Source of the DNA: Tenodera sinensis
Taxonomy: Eukaryota; Arthropoda; Insecta; Mantodea; Mantidae
DNA length: 64,000 nucleotides
Direction: 5' to 3'
Assembly (NCBI GenBank): GCA_030765045.1
Contig: CM060969.1
Coordinates: 43,565,216 to 43,629,215 of the forward strand
Under the pieces are notes generated by a model. It was not told the origin of the DNA and made no database searches. It saw only the letters and a list, made by a program, of their open reading frames with translations. Positions 20,801-34,279 of this stretch are shown here, piece after piece. A program made the position numbers and the translations under genes. Position 1 is the stretch's first letter, and every line of letters starts with the position of its first letter.

Positions 20801-21490
20801 CCATGAATGTACACGGTCTGGAAAGTAAAAGTAAATAAAATATAAACATGCTGCTTGTGTTTTTTGAATTTGCTTATGAACAACGTGCATAGATAAAAGA
20901 AAGAAAAGAAACCAAAGAAAGAAAACCGTCACTCCAGTTAATCAATGTGTGGGAAGATCCCTGCTTTTAGAATTGACGTGACTGGAAGGTTGGCAGATTT
21001 ACCATTAGATCTGAAGGTTAAATCAATCCTGTGCTCTGCCGTGGTAGATTCTTTGTGTCTCAAGATGAACGTCGAGTTGAAGAATGGGCTATATCTCCCT
21101 CACCAGGGAGCATGTGGGAGGGGCTCACAAGGGGCGGGAATGTCTCGTGCCTTTCCGGTATCTCCCCATCTGTAACTGTTTCAGTCCTCCAAGAAATAAT
21201 CTTTTGGGAATAGGCGCTGTTTTTGTTTTGAGGTGTTTATTGCTGCGGGTGCAGTAGATATACAACAGGCCTGGATTATCCGTCACCATTATCGTTCGTT
21301 TCATTGACCGCCATCGTTTTTAACGTCTTTTTACGTTTATATTACGTTTTGCAAAAGTTGAGTTATTCACTAAACAAAGATCTATGATATATCCTGGATA
21401 TATATTTGTAGTAGCTTGAGCATATTTACAGCATGTGAACAGATGACTTCAATATTCCCAAGATGGTCAAGCCAAGTGCACTTCATAAAA
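20801..21490. other. Unassigned DNA
   Basis: A GC-richer patch at 21075-21170 has no recognised identity. Confidence 0.4.
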
Positions 21491-21494
21491 ACAT

Positions 21495-21865
21495 AATGTA
21501 TTGTACTTATATGACTTTCACTACTCTTGTACAAAGTATTACTACAAACGCTTAAAGATTTGTAGACATGGTTTTTATTACACATTTCGTTGCAGGTACA
21601 GTGGGAATACCTAAGGGAATACAGTAGGCTTTAAGTGGTAGTCAAATTTTAGGAACTGGTCACTATGTGATTTCCCAGGAGGGCAAAAATGAATAACGAC
21701 TTCCTGTTTGAGAACGTATAAGTATTTGAGAATTCAAACGAATAACAAGGAATATCTCGGAAATTCCATAAGGTTTTAACTGAAATATTTTATGTGTTAT
21801 GCTTTAACGGGACCTATATTTTTATGTAATAAGGTATTGTCTATTTCTGGAAAATCAATATACCA
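21495..21865 (-). repeat. R-family repeat, 3'-half copy
   Basis: On the minus strand this is the R 3' half. TATGACTTTCACTACTCTTG (21509) is the complement of the conserved AGAGTAGAGAAAGTCAT. GGGAATACAGTAGGCTTTAA, AATAACAAGGAATATCTCGG and a degenerate TAAGGT-TTGTCTATTTCT segment follow in order. Confidence 0.7.
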
Positions 21866-21869
21866 TTTG

Positions 21870-23140
21870 CTGCGATAAATTAAACATATGCTAATTTAAT
21901 CAAAGTCACTAGACACATTTTTGGTAAATGAAGAGACCTCCAACAGCTAAGTCCTCCTCCAACAACTTTCCTGAAAATTAAAATTAAACAAGGAATCAAA
22001 AGAAAATCTTCCTGCATGATTGTGTATGAGAAAATGATATCTGCAATGCCAACAGTAGGTACTAGCAGTGTTGTAAGGAAGGAGAGAACTTGGCATATTG
22101 CAATAAAATTTATTTCAATCTTGTTCAGATGAACAAAGCTTCTTGAAGAGTAACTGCTCTTTCTCTGCACTTTAAAGAACCAGGAAATAACATTTACTTC
22201 GACCAATTCACAAAAGTGAGGTTAGGAAACTGTGAGGCTGAGAGATAATGCGGAGGATTGATTGTTCTAGTGGGATATGCTCGTCCTAAGTTCAAATGTG
22301 GGCCATATGTTGACACGTCCGCAAAACCAGGTTGTCCCAGCTTGGAGTATCACGAATGGAATGCATATGGGGATGATAAACTCCACATGTAGTTGACAAG
22401 AGTGTTATCTACATTGCTCTTGTCTTCATCATTTCCAGGGTAAGCTGTTTGATGTACTGAATGCCGAGTAGATAGTGCAACTCAAGCATTGTATGTTGCA
22501 TTACCACGTTGTCACATCTTGGTCAGTAGAACGCTTAACTTGCTTCGTGATGTAAATGGGCTAGTCAGTATAAACTACACGCAGAGTTGACAACATGCGA
22601 GGAATGCCTGCTTGTTCTTCGTCAAAATTTTATGTAAGCAGCAGATGGAAAAAAATGCTGGAATTGTCCACACATCTTGTACTGTTCCTCCTACTAAAAG
22701 GCGTTTAAGGTGTGTATTGCTGTAAATCAGAAGTCCAAAGAGCTCATAATGAATGTTAAGATCACTTCATAATACTTCCCTCACTGCTTTGGTGTGCAAT
22801 ACTTGTGCTGATTTACTGGAAACAAAACTAAAGAAACTAGAAAGCAAACTAAGTAATTAATACAACAAAACTGACTATTTTAAGAACTACCTACGATAGT
22901 ATAGCATATAAATAAAGCGAACTAAAGGAATCAAGAGAATTGAATAGCCATTCAAATCGAGAAAAACACACTTATTGTCAAAACTGCCTGCAATATGATA
23001 ACGAATTCTGTAATTAAACTTTTAGCTCTTTTAACAGAAATAGCAAAAGCCACTCGAATTCTTTTTCAGCATTGTTTGATTTCGTTTGATTATTTTGATT
23101 TAATTGGACTGAACTTAAATGTAGTGAAGTTAGAAAATAG
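21870..23140. other. Unassigned DNA
   Basis: No recognised protein or repeat. The open frame 21880-22206 (minus) is hydrophobic in part but has no supporting signature. Confidence 0.4.
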
Positions 23141-23144
23141 GCGA

Positions 23145-23520
23145 CGCTGTGGTCGGGCGGACAAATCTTTCGCCAATCACCAAGGCGACTCGGGTTCGAT
23201 TCCAGGGATCCGTTATGTGGTATTCGTGGTGCATGAAGCGGCGTCGCACGAGTTTTCTCCGGTTCTCCGGTTCTCCGGTTTTCTCTGTCATTCATTCCAA
23301 CAACTCCTCTATCATCACCTTTCCTGTAGTCCATTTGGCCTGCATTTCGTATCATTCTCTTCCTCACTCTCATACCTGGTGTTGGGCTGACCACTCACTT
23401 CCAGGTCTTCACTCTGTCCGGTGCGTAGGTTCGTCTACTCCACGACAGGCGTCTGATCCTAGACACTGGCTTGTAAGTCCTAGATGGTACCAGTACTCCA
23501 TACGGGGAGAGAAATCAAAC
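23145..23520 (+). mobile_element. tRNA-derived SINE (family A), long copy
   Basis: A degenerate A-box region (GCTGTGGTCGGGCGGAC), B box GGGTTCGATTCCAGGG, then TATGTGGTATTCGTGGTGCA, a (CTCCGGTT)n-like stutter (23265-23285), and a 3' body with CTTCCAGGTCTTCACTCTGT and GACACTGGCTTGTAAGTCC. It is collinear with the copies at 45467-45800 and 37545-37850. Open frames on both strands here (22995-23624) are repeat shadows. Confidence 0.85.
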
Positions 23521-23524
23521 AACG

Positions 23525-25070
23525 AAGTAGTTAGGAAATAGCCGGCTAAGTAAGGCTTAGTGTCAGGTAAAGCAAACACAAGACTCCTTGGAATCTGTTT
23601 GAAAACGTGTTCCACCCTGCCCAATCCAATCCGAACGGGTGCGTAACTTTGAATGATGCATCTCTAAGAACGTCAGAACCATCACAGGTACCAGTTTTCT
23701 TACGTTTTAGACCCTAATCACTGAGAAGGTCGAAAGATAACTCCCTGCGGAAACCAATGGTGAGAAACGGGAATTTATTGAAACAATATTGAGCTGCTAA
23801 ACATATGTTGTAGACTTTCGCAAGACATTTTAGAAGAATAAAAGGAAGCTATAATATTATAAAGCTTTTCCGCAAATGCAAGCACAGAGAGGAGAGGGAA
23901 TGCCAAAACGAAACAACACAGCAACAACTTGTGAATTATGAGATCAATAAAACGTTTATCTCATTCTCAAGCTCTGTCTGTTCTGCAGTATCTGGCAGGC
24001 CCATTATTAGGTATTTCGCCCTAGGGAGATATATCATCTGACTCTAAATACTATAAACTTGAGGAATCTTCTAAGCGGCAAATACATCTTAGGACTCCCT
24101 TTGGCCATTGTTTTCGACTCATTTACTTGTTTATATAGAATAACCGACCACATTTAAGGTCCGTTTCACATACCAGTCTTAAATTTTAACTCACTTTTAG
24201 ACTGATTAGTAGTGAACTTAACGCAAATTCTGTTTCTTCGAAGAATGTTACCAGCTTTAACAGAATCTTAAACTCGATGTTTACGTAACATTGGCATACC
24301 CCTGAATTAAGGCGTTTACCACATGTTAGAAGTCAGAAAATAGCTACAGCAAACAAATCTGTTTATACCAGTTTCCCGCATTTTACGTTTAAGAATGCCT
24401 TTTTCAATGCAAGAATGGACATGCATTCATAATAAATTTGAAAACCTGCAAGAGGAGGAACTTTTAAAGCAATACAGACTTTACAAATGAGTCGTTAGAA
24501 TAACTTTACAGCAAATGCTACGTTAGGTTAGAACACCACCAAAGAAACACTAAACTCTGAGATTTTATATTACTGGCATTTCTCATTTAATGGTAAATGT
24601 TGGAATTTCCGAAGCTCCTGTTTGCGAGTTTATTCTGAAGGTTTTTGAAGCATTTGCTTCAGGCAGTAAAAGTATTTTTGTTGGAGTCAGCTTGTTCCTT
24701 AATCAGTGATAACATATTTTGCATACGTTGATTTCAATGTAATATCCACTATTCAGGTTTAAATCGTTGTAAATCTTCTTCGCACCCAACATTTTATGTG
24801 ATATTATTACGTGTTTCTGGCATAAAATCTCCACAATTGCTTATTGGGACGGTGAGCAAGAACCTTTTAATTAAATTAGGGACAGACTTCCCTCCAGGCT
24901 GCACTATTATCCTTTAAATCCGTGGGTATTTTTCGCACACGACAATACTTAACTTAGTAACAAGTTCTATAATTATATTTTCAAGCGGTGAATGATTAAT
25001 TCCTCTCTGTGTAGATTTTCAATTTGACATCCCGATTATAATCTCAAAGAATAACGAAAATCACATGGCA
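23525..25070. other. Unassigned DNA
   Basis: Mostly AT-rich; nothing recognised on either strand. Confidence 0.4.
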
Positions 25071-25074
25071 CGGA

Positions 25075-25432
25075 TCTTGCTAAAACACACAATTTTTATC
25101 CAAGTAAGTTATTTTTTTGTAGAGTGAACCATTTCGGAGATATTCCTTGTTAATTGTGTGGGTTTTAGAGTACTTAAACTTTCGTCAAATAGAAGATCCT
25201 TATTCATGTTTTATATCTTAGGCGTGCAAATAGAACGGATTCTCAAAGCTTTAAAGATTTGACTATCGCTCAAAGTCTACTGTACTCCCGTATTCCCTCT
25301 GTACCTGCAAGAAAAAAAAAATGCAAATCTGCAAATGTTTATCTGAACTAACATGAAGATGTAGGAATACGAGTTTGTAAGAATGATTAGCACAAGAGTA
25401 GAGAAAGTTAGGTGAGTGCAACATATAGTTTT
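25075..25432 (+). repeat. R-family repeat, 3'-half copy
   Basis: GATCTTGCTAAAACACACAA, GAACCATTTCGGAGATATTC, GCAAATAGAACGGATTCTCA, AAGATTTGACTATCGCTCAA and the terminal AGAGTAGAGAAAGTTAGGTG then GTGCAACATA match the R 3' half. Confidence 0.75.
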
Positions 25433-25714
25433 TTTTAAATAATGGTGACATCGGTCCTTACTGAAAAGTTGTTTAGGGCTGACAATTTGCTCCACGCTGA
25501 GATCCATCTTAGAAACAATTATACTGAGCTACACCAGATTTCTATCAGATTTTACTTAGGGAAATTCGTAAAGGTCGCATGTTTTATATACGTCAAACCA
25601 GCATAGATAATTGCGGAACGATTGTTTTATTTAATTCCTTACATCTTTCTATTTTTCTACATAATTACCTTAACAGATGGAACATTTGTCATAACATTTA
25701 TATGCCGATGCCAT

Positions 25715-26010
25715 AGAAATTTGTCATCTGTGAGGGTAACCAGTCCTTGGATAACCAATGGAGATTTGTCAATCGCCGATCTTCGCGGATGTTTTCATCC
25801 AAGGTATTTTCCAAGTGTTCTGTGATCATTGACGACCGGCCTGATTATGTTCATTATGCACATTGTCCCGTCCGTCCTTGAAAGCTCTCACCCACGTACG
25901 CACTTTGCTGTCACTCATCGCATTGTACTCAATACACTTCATTGATTCGTCGATGAACGTCCGCTGCTGAAACGTTCCTTGCTGTCAAAATCCGAATAAT
26001 AGACCGTAGT
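25715..26010 (-). pseudogene. mariner-like transposase N-terminal fragment
   Basis: Read on the minus strand: LTARNVSAADVHRRINEVY, then (other frame) MSDSKVRTWVRAFKDGRD followed by NVHNEHNQAGRQ, then ENTLDENIREDRRLTN. The sequence order matches the N-terminal helix-turn-helix of mariner transposases: ...VRxWVxxFKDGRxxVxDExRSGRPS... and ...VxENRRxT.... There are stops and frameshifts. The catalytic domain and TIRs were not found. Confidence 0.55.
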
Positions 26011-26115
26011 TCACAGTCAGAGGACCCATCGATTATTTTAAATATTTTGAACCGATACTAAGAACAGCACAGTGCAGCACTATCAATGCCAATGACATTT
26101 TACACGTAAGACAAG

Positions 26116-26138
26116 CCGGAAGTCGGCGCGCATGCGCG
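26116..26138. promoter_or_regulatory. Adjacent ETS site and NRF1-type palindrome
   Basis: CCGGAAGT (26116-26123, ETS consensus) is followed three bases later by the perfect 12-bp palindrome CGCGCATGCGCG (26127-26138), which contains the NRF1 core GCGCATGCGC. These two sites together are typical of TATA-less housekeeping promoters. No gene could be attached to it. Confidence 0.35.
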
Positions 26139-26144
26139 TTTGAA

Positions 26145-27735
26145 TGCTTGCGCAAAATTCGATGCGCTACGGCGATTAGTACCTTACTTTATGAATTGCT
26201 CTCGCTATGGGTGTAAACACTAGGTAAACTCATGCTGCAGATAAAAATAAATTAATATTTAATAAATATTCTAATTCTGAAGTGAGTTACGTCTCATACG
26301 TTTGAAGTACCATACGTAACAGGAGTATTATTTAACATTCACGTTGAAACCTAAGTACAAACTTGAAGTCGCATTAAAATGTTATAACAGGTAGAAACAG
26401 GAGTTTACCCAACACAACAATAGATCATATTATATAAAGGACGCTGGGATTCCACGTACCGAGTAGACCAGTGGTATAACCATATGTTTTGTACCTACAA
26501 GTAGGGAACAGGGCTTGCTCCAATCCTGCAATGAAAGCACCTTTAACTGCTTCCTCATTTTATTTATTAATTTGAATTTGATCATGTCACACAAGTTACA
26601 CTAGTCAAGGCCATTATTTTAGATGAGAAAGAAATAAGCCTAATGTTTGTGATGATCTCCCAGGTGTAATTGAGAAATAATTAAGATTAAATAAGTAAAC
26701 AATTTCCTATAGAATCGGATGCAGTACACTACATCGATAAATACATATTCATTTTTGGAATTTGTGCTAAACACTTTTGCTCAGCGCAACTAGGTATACT
26801 CCATTGATATTAGAATCCATTAAACCAGTTGCTGAGGACTTATCCACTCGATAAAACACTATTGTTGTATTGTTCTACAATGAACATTTTTGTATTCTCC
26901 TCCTGCAGATCTACTCCAACCAAACGCTTTTTAAATTTTTCTACAGTTTCTTTGCATTCGAGCTACAATTGATGTCAATTAGACATTAAGGGGAAAACAG
27001 GCTGTTTTGTTGTGAATCGTAAAAGCAGAAGAATGGTTAAAGGAACGATGTTTTCATTATGTTCTATGAACGGAACTAGTATAGATAAGAAACCCACGGG
27101 TGACTGACTCCTTTAGAATTGTTGTATCATGTTTTCCCTCAAAGTCGGCGACAACCTCATTGTTGTCAGTCTGCGACATACTGGCTCAATGTATAAACGA
27201 AACTTCAGAAAAACCACTACAAACTACCTCTAGAAAACCATTATATATGTTGGCAGGAATGATTTTTATACATATTTGTGGCAGTTACACAGGAGAATAT
27301 TGTATGGTCATACGACAGTTAATTGTTTGTGATTTCCTACCTACAATTATATATCCTTTGCATGACTTCAAAGGAAACAAACGAGCAGTATTTGAATGTG
27401 CACTACTCAAAACAGTAATATCTATTTCGAGAATAACATAACAATGAGGTCTGCATTTCTCGAAATGCACCTGTATTTCAATCTATCTGTTAATGTTTCT
27501 AGTTATATAAAATTCAATTAAATGTAAAAAAATTTCATAAGGTGTGCACAGAAATCTATTTTATTTTTCATTTTAATATCTCACAGCGTTAATGAACTTT
27601 TAAGAAACAAAACACTAAATAGTTCCCACATAAAGAGTAATTTGGGATTAGAAATGTTCTTTAAAATCTTTGCCTGACGTTGTACAAGGGTATCTGACTC
27701 AAATGTGAACTTGTACTTTTGTATTGAGTAGTAGT
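26145..27735. other. Unassigned AT-rich DNA
   Basis: The open frame 27100-27441 (113 codons) has no recognised similarity and overlaps a minus-strand frame. No repeat was recognised. Confidence 0.4.
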
Positions 27736-27742
27736 GCTGATG

Positions 27743-27803
27743 TGACGTCAGCTCACACAGCTGAACATGCTCGCACTGAAGAAGAGTTCAAGGTGTGACG
27801 TCA
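27743..27803. promoter_or_regulatory. Pair of CRE octamers
   Basis: Two perfect TGACGTCA palindromes, 27743-27750 and 27796-27803, are 53 bp apart start to start. The first is followed by CAGCTG. This is a CREB/ATF-type binding motif. No promoter or gene nearby supports function. Confidence 0.35.
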
Positions 27804-27809
27804 CTACTC

Positions 27810-30800
27810 TGTACTGCTGTACACAGACCAGCGGGATGCAGCAATGTAGGAAAGACATGACATATCTGGTGTTAATAACACAAATAACGTCTTGGATATT
27901 GTAATATTAATGTTGACTCTTTTAATTACACAATTGGTCCCAGATTATAAACAATTGCATTTTGACACTGAACTATGAGAAAATATATAACAATTCTGGT
28001 TTAGCTGAAACATAGCTATGTTATTATATGAATTGAACTGAGTGTAATATAATTTTCTCCGCAAATTAGAGGACAGCCGTACACAACAAATTACGTGGAT
28101 ATTTTCCGACACTTTCTGTTTCGTTATCTTTAGCTAATTTATCAATGTTAAGACGTAACGTTTGGGAAAATTGCAATCGAAGACTGCATAAGGTACTTGG
28201 GGAATTGGACTTAGCTAATTTCATAACAGAACCGGACAGAAACGCTGGCTAATCCGTTCTACTTGTACTGGCTATGTTCTGCACTATCCACCGCTTGTCT
28301 ATGCAACACGGTTAATTCACGTCACGTGTACTTATAGGCCTGCTCTTGTTCCAATGCGTCACCCTGCTTGAAGCAGTCGTTCTCTGAATTATACAGATAA
28401 AACAGTCAGAGAGACAAAGTGGCAAGCAAGTCTCCCCATTTCCTACTATTTTGGACTAATTCCTACTATTTTGGTAATGGGCCACATAACTATATTTGCT
28501 ATTAAATGTCGATATTACATAATTCTGCATGTCATAGGCAACAATACAAAAGCGTGTTATGAACAAAAGTAATGGGAAAATATTCTCAATGTTTGGTCAA
28601 TAAAGGTATATTTTTTTGTCTTTTGTTTCTTTCTCACACAAAATATTAAAGAGAGTAACATTTGATATATCCTTTTTAACATATCTTCAACCATATCTGT
28701 AATCTTCAGTAAAAGTTGCATTCTTTCATTTCGGTTCTACTCTAGCTATGATTGAAAGCGCTCTGTGAAGACTTGCTAGCATACCTTTTTTAATAAAACA
28801 TGGTCCCAACAGTGGCATTCAGCTTGTCGGCGGGAGAGGTTTTCGTGCACAGTTATTCATTTTCTGGACGTTAATGGTGCCCTTGCTCCATATATTTCAC
28901 CTGCTTGCACCATCTGCAATGCGAAAACAAAACTAGTATTTAACAATGTACCATATGGCCAGCCTTTACCTTACATAATATATAAGCAACAGAAAAGGCA
29001 TGTCAAAGCAAAGCAAATTTAAAGCTAAGGGAAGATTGAAAACAACATCCCACCAGTGTTGAATTTCCTTAATTCATGATCTTTTATGCCAAGACTGTCC
29101 AACATATCGGACAAATTTATAGGTACAGGATGTTAATGCAGATCTTTTTCTTTCATGGATTTACTTTTATTCATAATGTGGTTTAGTAAGTCAGATTCGA
29201 TTTTTTTCTTGATTAGATCAATTTTTATTAAAATATTACAAGAATTATTTTTTAAAGCATAACTAAACAGCAAAGTAGACAGGTAAGACTATTGTTATCA
29301 ACATTTCACTCAGCCAACTTCAATAGTTCCTCAGAAAAAAGGTAATTTTCATCAACAAATGCTATTTAGAATACGTTTAAATGGAGAAAGAAACCTAACA
29401 AATATTTTAAAGTAAAAATCGCATCGCTTGCACATAAGAAGGTCGCCATTTTTAGAAGTGAAACCCATTTGTGAGCAAAACTTCCTCTAAAGATAAGGGA
29501 AATTGTATCTCTATATTCCAAGGAGTGTACGATAAGCTAAAATATATCTCTGTGCTCTAAGGAGCATAGAAGTTAACATTGCTATGAAGTAATGTAGAAC
29601 TCAAAAGTTCAAAATAGATGAAATACTACTTGAAAAATAGATTTAAAATATAAATATGCATAAGTATTTTCTTACAGTGAAAAAATTTATACATTTACAC
29701 AAGCTTTAAGGGTAGGTATATGTTCAGATATTTTCATAATTGGTATCCACTCCAATGTGCCAGTTATTTTTCCCTTTTTCCCATTTGACCTAAATATAAC
29801 TATTTTAAGACCTCGTATTTTTGCACAGTCTGAGCCGTGAAATGAACAACGCCGGTTGGTATAGATTATTATCCGTTTTGCTTCCACGTGTCCGTACTTC
29901 AATACTTGAGTTGCTGGCATAGGTAGATTGGGGCCATTAACCTTGCACAACCTTGAACTCAGCAACACATTAAAATAAACAATGAATGTGTTGGAAATGC
30001 ACGCATAATCGTTATATCTTCATTTAACTGATTGAACTGTTAAAACCTCCATCTTTCCATACAACTGTAAGTTTTACATAACATGAATAATGAAAATGTA
30101 AGTACGTACATAAGAGCCATAAAAAAGGTGTTATTTTGTAGTTTCGTGAGAGTGACCTCTACATTCCTTAACACGAGGACTAGCCGCTTTGTTTTATCGC
30201 TCCCAATAATCCGCCACGTGCTCTAGCGGAAAATAAACACGTATGGCTTGTGTGTGCTACGCGTACTGGGATATACTAACCAACCTGAGAACACATTACT
30301 CTCAATAACTAAAATCATTAGTATGCAAATGAAGTAAATATTGATGTAATGTTATTCATTACACTGTGCTCAATTATCAATACAAATATCTGCAGTTACA
30401 GTCCTACTACCTCGTAGAGAAGATTCCGGCAAACAACATTATACGAATAACTTACGTGTAATTTTTTTTAGAAACTTCCCCATTTAATTTCTTCTCAGCA
30501 CAGCATTCTTCATTGGCAGGCTTCTGTTTTAAGTGATTCTTTGTGTTACTTATCTACTTACTTGTATTAACACATTCAAATTCGTATTTCTGAAGACAAT
30601 TTCGTTAATAGGAGGAGCAAAAAGAGAAGAAAAATAGAAAGGAAAGAAAGCTTGTAATGAATTTTATATAAGCAGAAAGTGGTAAAACTACAGAGAACCT
30701 ATCAGTCACAAAGTTCCTTAGGCACTTGCCAAGGCATCCGTAATTATTCATTAGTACAACATCACAATTTACTGTTTAGATAGTAGACAGTGACTAGCTA

Positions 30801-31060
30801 TAAACCACGTGCATGAAGCAGGGCAGGTCAGAAGGTCAAGCGTATCCACTCCGGCAACACTCAGTAAATCTAAAATGTAAATGGCGATCTACACTGCAGT
30901 AATACGTAACTGTAAGAGCGTGGGATGGATCTTAGAAACGAAGTCGTCGTTTCTACCTTAGATATATTACACAGGAAAGAATCACTCATTAATACTTTAT
31001 TCGGGTGTGAATTCCATACTACGTTAATTTACAACAGCGTTTCCTGTACTCTTATGTTTC
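27810..31060. other. Unassigned AT-rich DNA
   Basis: Read on both strands: no protein motif, SINE head, tandem array or inverted repeat stood out, apart from a small direct repeat TCCTACTATTTTGG at 28441 and 28460. Confidence 0.35.
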
Positions 31061-31169
31061 ATAGTGTATGGTGGCGCGCTGGCTCAAAGGAAACAGTACT
31101 TCCCCATGTACACTAGAGGGCTGCTTGGTCGAAGGGGTCGTCCATCACCCTCTCAAGGCAGTTCCAACA

Positions 31170-31290
31170 TAGGGACGGGGTCTCGAACCTGGAACTGTTA
31201 GGGACTTCCGCGCTTCTCTGTGGACTGTAGCCTCCTAGTTAAATCACTTCATCTCTCTTCCCCGGGAGCAGCGGTAGCCAAAATGGATCT
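31170..31290. repeat. Dispersed repeat (copy 2 of the 3.2 kb block)
   Basis: GTTAGGGACTTCCGCG, CTCTGTGG, ATCACTTCATC and GCGGTAGCCA match 3188-3290 in order. An antisense GGTTCGAGACC (complement of GGTCTCGAACC, about 31179) lies to the left and may be the B box of a minus-strand tRNA-related SINE. Confidence 0.55.
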
Positions 31291-31294
31291 ATGC

Positions 31295-34185
31295 AGGTCT
31301 AACTGTATCAGATGTCTGTTGCATAATCCTAACCCAAAGAGAAAACTTCTCACCCTACAAATTGAATGTATGCCTTCTACAGACTTTTCTGTAATATATA
31401 CGTTACAAAGTTTACAATCGAGTATTTTACTACACTTTCTAACCATATTGGGTGACGAAATATAATTTTACTCGAATACTTTGTTTCACTTTAGGCATTT
31501 TTTCTGAACTATACCTTCCGACTTCAACAAAATCCATTAACCAAAAAGGAATATATTTACAGTCCGATGCTCAAATTACAAAACTCAGACTTAAATAGTG
31601 CTTGTAGTGTAACAGTAGGCTACATAAACTATTTTGAAACGAAAAGCTAAAGTCTAGTATTCAAAATTTGATGTGCAATTCCGAAAAAAGTTAAGAACTC
31701 AAATGAAGAGGAAAGTAATTGTATGAAAAGGTAGTTTTCATAAAAGCGTTAAAATTTGAAGAATATGATCATTTACTTACTAAGGTACATTCTATCAGAA
31801 ATGCACAAATAAGACTTAAATTGTTAAATTGTATTAGTTATTTCCTAACAAGCATTTATATACATCTTCTCAAGAAATATATGCTCTATTAAGAAAATTC
31901 TGGTCCAAATAATAACTTCAGCTTATAAATCGCGTACAATCCCTATATCCTTTCTCTTTTTAATGAGTATGTATTATATTAAGTACGAGATAACTTGGAA
32001 GTCATATTTATACATGATCATAAATTAGCGACATGAATAGTTGAAAGAGAAATAAAACCCATGCCACATTGATTTGAATTCAAAGCATTATGAAAACAGA
32101 CAACTGTTGACAATTTCAAAATTAAGAACTATGAAAATGGAAATAAAAATATAAAGATAGCAATCTTTGAAAAGCAACTTTATATAAAACAAACATTCGG
32201 TAAAAAAGTTTCATTGAATTTGAGGCACTGAAAAACAATTCTGAATTATTTGAATTTTAAAACCCAAAGTTAAAATTTTACATCTCTGATAAAGGTGTCT
32301 CTGTTTTAAGAACACAATACAATATGTATATTCATTAAATGTCACTTGAAATTTACACTTCTGTTGGTTTGGTGAAATAAATACTGTACATAGTGCTTAC
32401 GAAAACCTTTGCCGTTCTAGATTGCTTTGAATGTTTCACCTAATTACTAATACATTTATTAAACCTTTTCTGTGTAAAAAGCTGAGACCTGCTGCTGGCA
32501 AGGAAACGGGAATCATTCGTTATGTTCTTGGAATGTAAGATAGTAATGGATCAGAAGCTTTCAAAGGCATCTAGGTAAAATATTATCCATTTAGTAGGCT
32601 TAATGTGCAAAAGAAAACATTGAATTGCTACACACGCTCACAGATACATTTGCACAGCTGTAAAGCGCTGCGATATATTACTACGTTCATTTGTTGTAAA
32701 TTTAGAAAAGGTTCAAACGATATGCCACTTGAAATAAGTGAAAACGTTGCCATTTCTTACCAACCATACAGGTATACGAGAGTTATTTTGACTACAAGTA
32801 CCATTCCATGTAGCAAATATGTGGCTTTTTGAAACTTTGTATTTATAGCCTCTTGTGAACCCGCATATCGTTTGTATCTTTATGGATCTTGTACCTTACT
32901 ACTTTGAACGGACTGTATTTAACAGAAGCTTCTTGACCGAATATGCACGCCAACTTCTAAGATATAAACTAAGATTATGGATATAAACATTAAGTCATTA
33001 TTTTGTTCGCCTTAATCACCAACAGGCTCAGACATAAATAAGCAGTTAGCTACTCTAAACTTTTATCACTTCAAAGAATGTAAAACAATAGAATTAGTCT
33101 TACTGACAAGGAGATAACAGCCGGTCCGAGTGCTGTCTGCAAACTCCTAAAAACTGGACGAGGATGGTTATGATTTATGGTCCAATGACGGCGTAGGAAA
33201 TAGAGTAAAGCGACTTTACTTCACAAATACCTACTCATACGGTTACACTAAAAAGGTATCCTTGAATTGAGTTACTTTTGTGCATTAAATCCACTGATGT
33301 GAACCTTATGAGCACGCTCAAACAAGAAAGATAACATTTGAGTTCACTGGGACGACTATACGATATATCGCAATTAGACTGTTGAAGGATAAAGAGGAGA
33401 GTTTTATTTATGCATAATCTAAAATGAAGATATTTAAAACTAAACTTTATTTACAGCGATGACGAACAAAATCCCTTTCAAAGCATTATGAATAATGTGA
33501 TTAACTTGAGCGAGTATTTCAGTCTTAATCTTGCACCCTTTACTTCAAGACGTCGAATAAGTTTAACCTTGATGTAGTTTTTCCTTCTGAGAAAACATTA
33601 GGGGATTTCTGTCATTATAGACTGAGAATATGAAATATCTATTGCTAATAGTTATGCTGTTATTTCTAATCATTTAATTATACAAATATTGATTAAATTA
33701 TTTTATTTTGCATATTTCATATAGGGTTCTATTTATGATTATATTTATGCTAGTTTAATCAACATGGAATATAGGATGATTTAGTTTTGATTAGGTTTAT
33801 TCTATAATTAAAATAAAAGGTAACAATGTTTATTAAATAAAAATTGAAAGTACACATAATACACCTTTATATTTTTATAAAATGGATGTTACTAATAAAC
33901 AAGAAAATGTAACAAGAATTATGACCTTATGTAAGGAAAAACTAACCCATGCAATAAAAATGATAGGTTAATGCCAATCATGCCAGTCCAATGGGGCAGA
34001 AGTCATTATGCCTATTCTATTAGAAAATGCAGACAACCAAAAACGTTTTAAATTACATCCTAATCCCTCAGAGACTTAAGTTTTATTGAACAGGAAGAAG
34101 AAGAAGAAAAAAAAAATACAACACCGAGAGGCGAACCCGTGTTCCGGGGGTTAACGCACAGAACACTGTCATAATTCTATTCAGC
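31295..34185. other. Unassigned AT-rich DNA
   Basis: Very AT-rich, particularly 33600-33900. No recognised repeat or gene. Confidence 0.35.
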
Positions 34186-34189
34186 TGTT

Positions 34190-34275
34190 TGAAGGCTTAA
34201 CTGAAAGCACGCTTCGAATTCAAACCTTAGAGCCAGTACGCCAGGTGCCATGCCATTGCCACCTCGCGACTTTAA
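34190..34275 (-). mobile_element. Possible tRNA-like SINE head
   Basis: On the minus strand GGTGGCAATGGCATGGCACC is followed about 35 bp on by a B-box-like AGGTTTGAATTCGAAGC. The spacing suits a tRNA-derived promoter but the A box is weak and no body is shared with other SINEs here. Confidence 0.3.
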
Positions 34276-34279
34276 GGCC

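Noticed and set aside
23014..23541. Overlapping 126-131-codon frames on both strands
   Set aside because: They coincide with a SINE and recur as shadows in other SINE copies.
27100..27441. A 113-codon frame as a host gene
   Set aside because: No motif, no splice context, antisense frame overlaps, and ordinary length for chance in this composition.
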